Source of the DNA: CAVQBP01 sp963710745
GTDB taxonomy: Bacteria; Bacteroidota; Ignavibacteria; Ignavibacteriales; Ignavibacteriaceae
Assembly (NCBI GenBank): GCA_963710745.1
Contig: CAVQBP010000002.1
Span: 186,001 to 250,000 of the forward strand
Direction of reading: 5' to 3'
DNA: 64,000 bases
The position numbers were made by a program, and so were the translations under genes. Shown piece by piece: positions 25,602 to 34,400 of this stretch. The notes beneath the pieces were generated by a model. It was not told the origin of the DNA, made no database searches, and was given only the letters and a program-made list of their open reading frames with translations. The stretch's first letter is position 1. Each line of letters opens with the position of its first letter.

Positions 25602-26315
25602 TTAACCTTTCACAACTTCCGCAAAAATTGTTAATGTGCTTGTAGGCGCCTTCGGGTCATTGGATTTAACGGTAACTGTTCTTACCATTTTACCGGTATG
25701 TCCTTTGGTATTTAGCTCCACTTTAATTGTACCGTCTTCGCCGGGTTTAACAGTTTTACTGCTGACTAACGCAGCAGTACAACCGCATGAAGTTTTAATA
25801 TCCTGTATATTCAGAACTGAATTTCCCTGGTTTACGAATTTAAAAATATAATCAACGACCTTTCCATTTTCCACTTTTCCAAAGTCGTGTGTAATTTCCG
25901 GGAAATAGATTTTCGGATTTTCTCCGAGCAAACTTTTATCACTTACAACATTTCCGTTAAATTTTATGCTATAAACTGTATTTGAAGGATCATTTGATTT
26001 TATATAAACAATCTTATTTTGTGTTCCCATTTTACCATTTGAATTAAAAACTACGGTCAGTTCGGTAGAATCACCCGGCTGCAGATTTGTTTCTGCAGGT
26101 GTAGCAGCGGTACATCCGCAGGAAGCTCGGACATTTACAATTCTTAATTCGCCATTACCTTTATTATAAATTTCAAAACTATGAGAAACTGTATCTCCCT
26201 GAGCAATAGATCCAAAGTTATATTCTTCAGGCTGCACCGATATTTTGGGAGCATTAGTCTGGGCTAATGCAACCGTAAAAAAGATTGCAGAAAGAAAAAT
26301 TAATTTTCTAAACAT
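25602..26315 (-). CDS. Secreted DUF1573 protein with two domains
   Basis: About 237 residues from the ATG at 26315, which has a strong GGAGAGG 5 bases upstream and gives a clean signal peptide (MFRKLIFLSAIFFTVALAQ). The frame stays open to 26396, but that start lacks both. Two similar immunoglobulin-like DUF1573 units follow, each with an ASCGCTAA/TSCGCTAA motif and a later LxxGD/PGEDG turn. Such proteins are common in Bacteroidota and Chlorobiota and probably fold as ASH-like beta-sandwich domains in the periplasm. The exact role is unknown. It overlaps the tsaB end by 8 bases. Confidence 0.88.
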   Translation of the reverse strand: MFRKLIFLSAIFFTVALAQTNAPKISVQPEEYNFGSIAQGDTVSHSFEIYNKGNGELRIVNVRASCGCTAATPAETNLQPGDSTELTVVFNSNGKMGTQNKIVYIKSNDPSNTVYSIKFNGNVVSDKSLLGENPKIYFPEITHDFGKVENGKVVDYIFKFVNQGNSVLNIQDIKTSCGCTAALVSSKTVKPGEDGTIKVELNTKGHTGKMVRTVTVKSNDPKAPTSTLTIFAEVVKG

Positions 26316-26991
26316 TTTTCCTCTCCTTAACAATAAAATTTTTAATATAAGTTGGTTCAAGGTATTCGTAATCGTACAACACCTTTTGCTTACCAAATAA
26401 TATGCTCCATTTAGCTATATATTCCGCATCCGGTGAAGAAATATTGCGATATCTGCTTTTCTGATTCAAACTATTACCGGAATCTAATAATGCATTCCCA
26501 AAAATCAAAATATCTTCTGTTCTGATATCGATTTCATTACGTTTCAGAACCTGCAGATCTTCAATATACTCATAACCATTTCCATTCTTTTTAAATTTTG
26601 CAAAATAAACTTCTTCAACATTAACTTTATTTGCAATAATAAATTCTACATTATCCGGTAAATAATTAGAGACCTGGAGAGACAAAGCTTCGAATGTAGG
26701 AACCGGAATTATCGGTATGGACGCACCGAATGCCAATCCTTTTGCCGCAGACATTCCTATTCTCAGGCCTGTAAATGAACCGGGACCTGCAGAAACCGAA
26801 ATTGCTCCCACGTCTACAATTCCAATTCCGGCAGAATTCATAACATGTTCAATAGATTCAAAGAGCTTTTCCGCATGAGCATTTTTTAATTTAAAATTCA
26901 TTTCAAATAATTTGCTATCCGAATAATAAACACAAATGCTGCAAAGGTTCTGCGAGGTTTCTATGGCAAGTATCGGCTTATTGTTAAACAT
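26308..26991 (-). CDS. tsaB: tRNA threonylcarbamoyladenosine biosynthesis protein TsaB
   Basis: 227 residues. Part of the TsaBDE complex that makes t6A37 in ANN-reading tRNAs. The ASKHA start ILAIETSQNLCSICVY, the diagnostic AVSAGPGSFTGLRIGMSAAKG (here ISVSAGPGSFTGLRIG) and the following PVPTFEAL are all present. First gene of the leftward operon with DUF1573, accD and panC. TsaE lies 200 bases upstream in a different transcript, so two t6A genes are close together. Confidence 0.95.
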   Translation of the reverse strand: MFNNKPILAIETSQNLCSICVYYSDSKLFEMNFKLKNAHAEKLFESIEHVMNSAGIGIVDVGAISVSAGPGSFTGLRIGMSAAKGLAFGASIPIIPVPTFEALSLQVSNYLPDNVEFIIANKVNVEEVYFAKFKKNGNGYEYIEDLQVLKRNEIDIRTEDILIFGNALLDSGNSLNQKSRYRNISSPDAEYIAKWSILFGKQKVLYDYEYLEPTYIKNFIVKERKNV

Positions 26992-27098
26992 TGTTGAATT
27001 TATTAACCGGTTAATTATTTAATTGTTATACTATTTTATTTAAATATTAAAATTTTAAATTCCATTAATTAATAATTCCAACCAGGTTGAAACTTATC

Positions 27099-27175
27099 GG
27101 AATTATGGAATACGGGAAAGCGGAGTGATGACATTCAACACTCCATAACTCCTCTATTCCAACATTGCAAATTCC
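27099..27175. repeat. GGAATT/GGAATA-bounded imperfect palindrome
   Basis: In the 200-base gap between tsaB and tsaE, GGAATTATGGAATA (from 27099) and GGAGTGATG face CAACACTCC, TATTCC and AATTCC (to 27175) as an imperfect inverted repeat of about 77 bases. The right end and its flank (CTATTCCAA ... CTTGCATAAG) resemble the element at 48538-48612. Confidence 0.45.
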
Positions 27176-27194
27176 AAAGGCTTGCATAAGTTCA

Positions 27195-27620
27195 TTATTT
27201 TTTTTTTATAGTTATTTCCCTGCTGAAATCTTCCATTACTTCTATTTCTATCTCAGTCCTTTTATTAGGAAGGATTTCCGGGAACAAATTGCCCCATTCA
27301 ATAAAAACAACAGCTTCATCATCATTTAAATAATCGTTGAAACCTATATCATATAGTTCTTTTATTTCATTTATCCTGTAGAAATCAAAATGATAAATTT
27401 TAAATTTACCAAAATATTCATTAACCAAAGCAAAAGTCGGACTATTAACATTATTTATTCCCCATACGGCAGCGGCTTTTTTAATAAAGAATGTTTTACC
27501 TGCACCAAGTTCACCGTTAACTATAATAGTCTCCCCAGCTTTTAATACTAAAGCAAATTCTTCTGCCAGATCTTTGGTTTCTTTTTCGGAATAAATTTTT
27601 ACAGTTACAGGTAAATCCAA
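27195..27620 (-). CDS. tsaE: tRNA threonylcarbamoyladenosine biosynthesis ATPase TsaE
   Basis: 141 residues. P-loop ATPase that drives the TsaBDE cycle. Walker A GELGAGKTFFIKKAA, then VNSPTFALVNEYFG, YHFDFYRI and FIEWGNLFPEILP, all typical. The start is a TTG at 27620; there is no ATG before the P-loop. It lies 5 bases after the porX stop, with a GGAG in the porX end, so it is translated from the porX transcript. Pairing of porX with tsaE is often seen in Bacteroidota. Confidence 0.93.
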   Translation of the reverse strand: MDLPVTVKIYSEKETKDLAEEFALVLKAGETIIVNGELGAGKTFFIKKAAAVWGINNVNSPTFALVNEYFGKFKIYHFDFYRINEIKELYDIGFNDYLNDDEAVVFIEWGNLFPEILPNKRTEIEIEVMEDFSREITIKKK

Positions 27621-27625
27621 TTTAT

Positions 27626-29197
27626 CTATTTGGGCTCCATGGTTATAACAGGTAAAATCATTTCTTCCATCGAAATTCCGCCGTGCTGGAATGTATCTTT
27701 ATAATAAGTTAAGTACTTATGGTAATCTGTCGGATAAACAAAATAATAGTCTTCTTTAGCAATAATATAATTTATAGTTACACCGCGTTTAGGCAGCCTG
27801 TATTCAGTCGGATTCTTAATATATATAGCATGTTTATCATCAACTTTAAGATTTCTTCCGTATTTGAACCGTAAATTGGTAGAAGCTTCTTTATCACCGA
27901 GGACTTTTGCACCTCTTAATGATCTTATTGAACCATGATCGGTAGTAATAACTATTTTCACATTATCCAGCTTTGAAAGAGTTTTCAAGGTTGCATAAAG
28001 TGATGAATGCTTAAACCAGCTGTTTGTAAGCGACCTGTAAGCCGGTTCATCCGGGGCAATTTCTTTCAGAAGATCAGAATCGGATCTGCCGTGAGCTATC
28101 ATATCTAAAAAATTAACAACTACTGCTGTTAAATGAGAATTCTGATAAGATAAGATATTCTGCTCAAAGTTTCGGCCTACCTCAGGATCAATTATTTTAA
28201 TATATTTTAAATCATTCCTTAACCTGATCTTCTTTCTGTCCAGCAATAACTGGAAAAGCTCTTTTTCATATTTGTTCATGCTTTTCTCGTCATCGTCGCT
28301 GTTAGACTGCCAAAGCTGCGGATAATATTTCTCTATTTCCGAAGGATATAAACCGCTGAATAAAGAATTTCTTGCATAAGGTGTAGCAGTCGGAAGTATT
28401 GAATAATAAAAATCTTTTTCAATCTTAAAATAATCGATAAGCTGTTTTTCCATTATGAGCCATTGATCAAGTCGGAGGCAATCAATAACAAAGTAAAAAA
28501 CAGAACCTTTCGGGTCATCTAAATGTTTTAATACATATTTCTCGGTAATCTGTGTTGTTAAAGGAGGAGTATAAGAATCTCCTTCCGAAACTATCCAGTT
28601 TTTATAATTCTTTTCAACAAATTTTGAAAATTCTTTATTTGCTTCTTTCTTCTGATCATTTAATGTCTGACGAAAATCTATTTCTGAATGAGAATCGAGT
28701 TCTATATCCCAGTTTACCATTTTACTATATACATCTATCCATTCAGCATAATCAAGGTTATTAACAAGTGCCTGTGAAATCTGATTAAAATCCTGGAGAT
28801 AATCCTTTGCAGCATATTCTCCCGAGATTTTTCTTCCCTCAAGAATTTTTTTACAAACCAGGAGCACCTGGCTCGGATTTACGGGTTTTGTAAGATAATC
28901 ACTTATTTTACCGCCAATTGCTTCATTCATCAAAGTTTCTTCTTCACTTTTTGTAATCATAACAACCGGCAGATTGGGATCAATATCTTTTATCTGTCCC
29001 AGAGTTTCAAGCCCTCCCATTCCGGCCATCATTTCATCCAGGAAAATCAAATCGTATGTAGTCTCCTTAACAGAACTTAACGCATCTTCGCCGTTTGTTA
29101 CAGTATCAATGTCAAAGCCTTTTTCAGAAAGGAAAATAATATGAGATTTAAGCAATTCAATTTCGTCATCTACCCAAAGTATTTTTTTTGATTTCAT
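27626..29197 (-). CDS. porX: Type IX secretion response regulator PorX (receiver + PglZ domain)
   Basis: 523 residues. Receiver domain (1-120) with WVDDE and phospho-acceptor Asp54 in FLDEMMAGMGG; then a helical linker and a PglZ-type alkaline-phosphatase-fold domain with VIDCLRLDQW (Asp239), LPTATPYARNSLFSGLYP (Thr270/Thr272) and ITTDHGSIRSL as metal-binding and catalytic motifs. In Bacteroidota PorX controls expression or assembly of the type IX secretion system together with PorY, and its PglZ domain has been shown to be a zinc-dependent phosphodiesterase. All key residues look intact. It lies directly after sprA on the same strand, which fits the shared pathway. The partner kinase is not adjacent; the soluble kinase at 384-5444 is not an obvious PorY. 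Confidence 0.94.
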   Translation of the reverse strand: MKSKKILWVDDEIELLKSHIIFLSEKGFDIDTVTNGEDALSSVKETTYDLIFLDEMMAGMGGLETLGQIKDIDPNLPVVMITKSEEETLMNEAIGGKISDYLTKPVNPSQVLLVCKKILEGRKISGEYAAKDYLQDFNQISQALVNNLDYAEWIDVYSKMVNWDIELDSHSEIDFRQTLNDQKKEANKEFSKFVEKNYKNWIVSEGDSYTPPLTTQITEKYVLKHLDDPKGSVFYFVIDCLRLDQWLIMEKQLIDYFKIEKDFYYSILPTATPYARNSLFSGLYPSEIEKYYPQLWQSNSDDDEKSMNKYEKELFQLLLDRKKIRLRNDLKYIKIIDPEVGRNFEQNILSYQNSHLTAVVVNFLDMIAHGRSDSDLLKEIAPDEPAYRSLTNSWFKHSSLYATLKTLSKLDNVKIVITTDHGSIRSLRGAKVLGDKEASTNLRFKYGRNLKVDDKHAIYIKNPTEYRLPKRGVTINYIIAKEDYYFVYPTDYHKYLTYYKDTFQHGGISMEEMILPVITMEPK

Positions 29198-29275
29198 AAC
29201 CTATTTCGTTTATTTAGTAAATTATTTCTGAAAACAGAATATTATAAATACTAAATTATAGTATTTTTTTATTAA

Positions 29276-31102
29276 TTATTGTATCGAGATATGCACATCC
29301 AAACCTGCCTCATTGGTAGTAGTGGGAGGAATTCTGGCTGCTCCTTCAGGTGTAACCGATGTCCTGGTATAAAAAATTGATAATGTAACTTTTGAACTGA
29401 TGGTATATTTAACCCGGGGTTCAATAGTTGTCCTGGTAGTACCATCCTGAGGAAGACCACCGTCTTTGAAATTAGTCATATCGTAAATAACAGTTGAATT
29501 TTGTGAACTTGTATAAGAAAAACTGAATTCTATATCATTCTTTAATGAAATTCCAAATAATGGTATTTCAAACCCGGATTTAGAATATCCTGCAGTTATA
29601 CCAATATCTTTTGAACTAGTCTCACTAATATTTTTTGTGGAAGTTCCAAGATCATAGCTGGTATTTGTAGAATATTTAATATTGGCATTTATATTACCTC
29701 CCCACAACTCATTAAAAGTAAAATTCAGCCCGACAAGCGGTGTAAAACCGTATTGAATTCTTTGAGTTTGGATTTGCTTCAATCCGTCGGGCGTAATTTT
29801 CCAGCCTTCGGAATATGTTGATTTATATGCATGAGAAAGAGAAACTCTTTTAGCAAAAGATTTAAACAATGAGAAAGATTCCAATCCGCTCCAGTTTATA
29901 TTCCAGTTCGGCCTGGGAATATATTTTGCAATATCCTGAAACGGGCCTAACTTGGATAATAATGGTAAAGATTCAAAACCCTTTATAAAAGCATCGGGCA
30001 GATCCTTTCCTTCGGGATCCAATTTATGCACCTGATTAATTCCATTGTTAAGCGAACTGAAAAACAAGAACGGAGGAAAAGTTAAAAAGGAACGTTCGAT
30101 TGTACCCGTTGAGCTCAGGTTAGTTACCGTGGAGACACCATTATTATTAGATATTGTTGAATTTTTATTTATCGACCATCCGACATTCCAGTTTAAATCT
30201 ATAGACGCACCTTCCCACAGCGGACGAGAAGTGCTGAAATCGAGATTATTCTTCTGCGAAAAAACATCCGACAAGTTCCCATTCGGCGCTCTTGGTCCCA
30301 CATCACCGCTAAGCCCAAGCATAAATCCACGCGAAGGACCATTATTATAATTCGTCTTAAATCCCCAGAAATTACCAAAACCGGTCCCATCTCCTAAAAT
30401 TCCGCTTTTCGAAAGTGAATTACTGTTTGAAAAATTTATTGTAATAGTTTCATATTTAAAGAATATAAACTGAACCAAAGACTCTAAAAACAAAAGTGCA
30501 TTTTTTAGAGCATGTTTTTTAGGTTTAGCTATTCCTGTTGTATCAGCAACCGATGATGAATCATTCGGTGAATTCACTCGTTCAGAATTTTGAGGATTAT
30601 TATTCCCTCTTTGTATGACATTTCTTTCAACAGGACTTCTTTCGTTATTCTGGTTCTCACCAAAATTTCTGCCTCTGCCTCTTGAATTTGTATTCTGCTG
30701 TGATTGTTCAGGATTTTCTTCTTCCTTGTGAGCAAACAGCGGCTCAGTAAGTGCGTTCAATTTTAAAACTAATCCGACTGTTGATCTGTTTGAAAAACCG
30801 GCGCTTCTTCCCAGGTCGGGCTGTCTAAAATCATAATTCCATTGATAAGTAACAGAATAACCAGCGTTAAGAGAGAAATATTTATTGATATCCCAAAATG
30901 AAGGCAAAGCAGGAGCAGACTTTAAATCGAAACTCTGCGAATACCTATTATCTCTGCCGAAATGATCTTTCGTTAAAATATCCCAGAAAATTGCACTGCT
31001 GGTGCGCTGATTCCCGGCATTATCTGTTTCCAGGTAAAGAAGTGATGAATTTATATTAACATTGTAATTCATTGATAAATTTAACAAGCCGCCTTCACTC
31101 AT
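29276..31102 (-). CDS. sprA: SprA C-terminal part (frameshifted gene)
   Basis: 608 residues from an internal Met, but the reading frame extends upstream without a stop to about 31471, so this Met is not a real start. The sequence is aromatic and Asn-rich beta-barrel material typical of the SprA C-terminus (SFWDINKYFSLNAGYSVTYQ; NWNINWSGLESFSLFKSFAK) and ends in LDVHISIQ. It continues the ORF at 31425-36317 in another frame. SprA forms the giant outer-membrane translocon of the type IX secretion system. A poly-Asn/Gly/Arg low-complexity stretch lies in the middle (NPEQSQQNTNSRGRGRNFGE). Confidence 0.9.
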   Translation of the reverse strand: MSEGGLLNLSMNYNVNINSSLLYLETDNAGNQRTSSAIFWDILTKDHFGRDNRYSQSFDLKSAPALPSFWDINKYFSLNAGYSVTYQWNYDFRQPDLGRSAGFSNRSTVGLVLKLNALTEPLFAHKEEENPEQSQQNTNSRGRGRNFGENQNNERSPVERNVIQRGNNNPQNSERVNSPNDSSSVADTTGIAKPKKHALKNALLFLESLVQFIFFKYETITINFSNSNSLSKSGILGDGTGFGNFWGFKTNYNNGPSRGFMLGLSGDVGPRAPNGNLSDVFSQKNNLDFSTSRPLWEGASIDLNWNVGWSINKNSTISNNNGVSTVTNLSSTGTIERSFLTFPPFLFFSSLNNGINQVHKLDPEGKDLPDAFIKGFESLPLLSKLGPFQDIAKYIPRPNWNINWSGLESFSLFKSFAKRVSLSHAYKSTYSEGWKITPDGLKQIQTQRIQYGFTPLVGLNFTFNELWGGNINANIKYSTNTSYDLGTSTKNISETSSKDIGITAGYSKSGFEIPLFGISLKNDIEFSFSYTSSQNSTVIYDMTNFKDGGLPQDGTTRTTIEPRVKYTISSKVTLSIFYTRTSVTPEGAARIPPTTTNEAGLDVHISIQ

Positions 31103-31424
31103 CTTCCATGCAAAATTAAATCCTCTCTGTGCTGAAAAATCCCTTGAAGTCAGTGACTGAGATGGACTGTTGAGTCTCGCCCTGGTTACATTTACAGTTC
31201 TGTTGCGCCTGGTTTGAAAATTAAATGAAAAGTTTTGCGGAGTATAATAAATTTTAGTGTTTGTATAATCGGGAAGTAAAGAGAAAATAACACCTAATAC
31301 AGGTATATCCTTTGGATAGAAGAAGTAATCGTTTCCTAAATTTAAACCATAGTTTAAGCTGGCATTCCATATCCAGTACTTATTGCTTAAAGTTGTAGGG
31401 TTCCTGCTGAAAGTCCGGTTATAA

Positions 31425-34400
31425 TTAAATCCAAAAGTTAGAGCATTCCAAGTATCCCTGATCAGCCAGAATGAAGATAGGGATTTTTATTTTTACATTT
31501 GATGCAGAATATGAATCCGAAACATTCAGTGATTGAGTTTCAGATCTGATTTGATTTGATGTTTTGGTAATATTGGAATTAGGATTACCATAAGCCTGGT
31601 CAGCCAAAGCTGCCGCCGCATCAACTGAAACATCCGTTCCCGGATAATACTTTGGATTGGCAATTGATTCAGTATGAGAATAATTAATATTTAAATTACT
31701 TCCCGGCATATCAAACGGAAGCAGCTTCAATACATCCATCTGTAATGATGTATTCCAGTTTTTAGATGCAATTCTGGATCCGAACCTGTCGGATAACCTG
31801 TGGAAATTCGGATCGGTCTGACTTAAATTAAAATTAACAGTAAGTAAATCAGCTAGCTTAAGAGATGTAGATGCATTATATGCCCAGCCGGGATGATCAT
31901 CAGCTCCTATCACCCTCAGTTCATTCACCCAGACTTCCCCGGAAACCGGTCCCTGATTAAAATTGTTATCAAGATTTAAAACCCCCACATCTAAAAATCG
32001 CACAGAAGTAAGCGAAGGCTGCCCTTTCACCTTATAGAAATGCCCGGGTTTACCATCGACCGGCCGCTCAACAACGGCATTAATTGAATCCTCACTTCTT
32101 GTTCCTTTAATAGCAGTTAATTCCTTAAACGGTATGCTTATCTCATTCCATCCTGCAACTACCGGCTGCCTGTACTCATAATAATTATTTGAATCGGTAC
32201 CGAACCTGAAATATACCTCTGATGTATATAAACCTTTTGATACATCGCTGTAAGAAATTGATCCGGGTGCCTGTTTAAGATCCCCATGAATAAACAGTTT
32301 CATTTCGGAATAATTAAATACATCAAGCGGCCTGTAAAGATATTTTACTGCTTCCCTGGATTCTCCTTCAGGTAAATCTTTAAATATAAGATTCATAGAC
32401 TGCTCATTCTGAAGCACTGTTTCAGTCGTCTGGGTATTATCTCTTTCTCTCTGAACTCCAGGAGGGCTTGTATAATCAGGATTATCTTCAATGCTCTTTA
32501 CAGATATTGACATAACAGAATCTGTCTGGTCTAACTTCTGCCACTGGTTTCCGACAAGATCAAACTCTGCAATTCTCACACGAACTACTGTATCGACACC
32601 TGTGAATACTAACCTTATATATTCAACATCCGAAAGACTTGGACTTCCTATTGTCCTGTCAAAATCTTTTAAAGGTATTCTAAAGAGATAATATGGAGTC
32701 TGAGGTACATTATTAATGTAAAATACATTTCCACCACCAGCAATAAATTTATTTTTTGTTGTATCTAACGGAACTTCATACCGGAAATAACTGTTAACCA
32801 GGTCTGTACTTCCATTTCTATTCAAATCTTCAGTATCCGGAACCCTTCCTATATCGGTCAATTGTGCATTTTTTTCCGTTCCATTAATATGTTCATAATC
32901 CATATAGTTAGGGCTTTGCCCTGTAAACGAAAAATTGTCATGAGCGGGATCCTGTACACCGGGTTCATGATATGCTGCCCTTTCCTGATCATCATTCATT
33001 CCGTCAATACCTGTATCTTCCCCCTCATTTATAACTTCATTATAAGGCGGTTTATCTTCGGTATCTAATTTCCTGTTGGGTATTACATCTTCACTTATTC
33101 TTCCAAGATCAATTATCATTTTAGCATCTTTCGGCACTTCTTCAGGCTGCATCCATATATCTATGTATTCAATATTTTCCTCGGTAAGGTTATTCGCTGT
33201 TGAGGAAAGAAGCTTCATCATGCCGCCCCAGTTCATTTTTTTATTGGTTTTCGCATAATCAGGGATTTCACCCCAGGTATCATTTCCCTTGCTGTCCTTT
33301 CCGTGGTAGCCACTGTATGTTCCCGGAATCCCCGGACGATAGACATAGTCCAGCACTGATATAAGCTGATCAGACTTGGCAACCTTTTTAAGAGGCCAGA
33401 CATCATTTACGTTGACTGTTGAAGTTTCGGTATACCAAAAGCTTTCCGATTTATATTTCATCATAGCTGCTGCGGATGTATCCATTAATAATGGAAGTTT
33501 TTCAGGCGGACTTAAATCATGCCAGCCCGTATATGATACACCTAACGGAATTGTTCTTTTGGAGCCTTCAAAATCATCAATATATGCTATGCTTGCACCA
33601 TTATCAGAAGCAATTGTGCTCTTTTTAGTATTAGGATCGGGATTCATGTATGCATATTCACCTGCTAAAGTAAATGACGACATTTGTTTGGTCGGTATTA
33701 TTTTACTTATAGCTTTTGTAAGAAACGGAAGATCACCGGCGGTATTAAAATCAACTCCGTAAATAGTATTGCTTAGAGGTTCTTCACCAATTCTTACTTT
33801 ATCGCTTAAAGTCTGCTGGTTAAGATTTAATATTGAAAAACCCAGTTTAGTTTTATCAGAAATATTTAACAAACCTCTGGCACCCAATAACGTTTTTGAA
33901 GCAAGGGAGAAAAGATCATTCTGTTCGTATGTAATTTTGAGATCTGCCCCGGGAACAAGTGCAGCATCATTTCTGATAGTAAGCTGCCCGGAGTTATAAT
34001 CCACGACATAGTCCACCCCCGGCGTTAATTCCCTTCCGTTCAACAGAACCTTTACCGAGTTTTCTACAACGTTAAATCCCAGAGGATATACGGAAGTAGC
34101 TTCACCCGAATATTTTCCTGTAAGCTCCCATTTATCCTTTGTTTTTACATTTTGTGCAAAAGTCTTTGTAGTATCATAAATATCCTGGAATTTTAGTGAA
34201 TCGGGAAGATCTGAAGGAAAGCCTTTCCCAAAAGGCTCCAATACAGGGAATAGAATCTCTCCTGTTTCTGGTAATATGGTCACGCCCGGAACCCAGTCGA
34301 ATATATCATCAGGCGTATTACCCCCAGCCGCATTTACTTTGTCAAGCCCAAACGCCTGTAAAAATTTAATACCTTTATCTTCAGTTATAGGATCCTGCCC

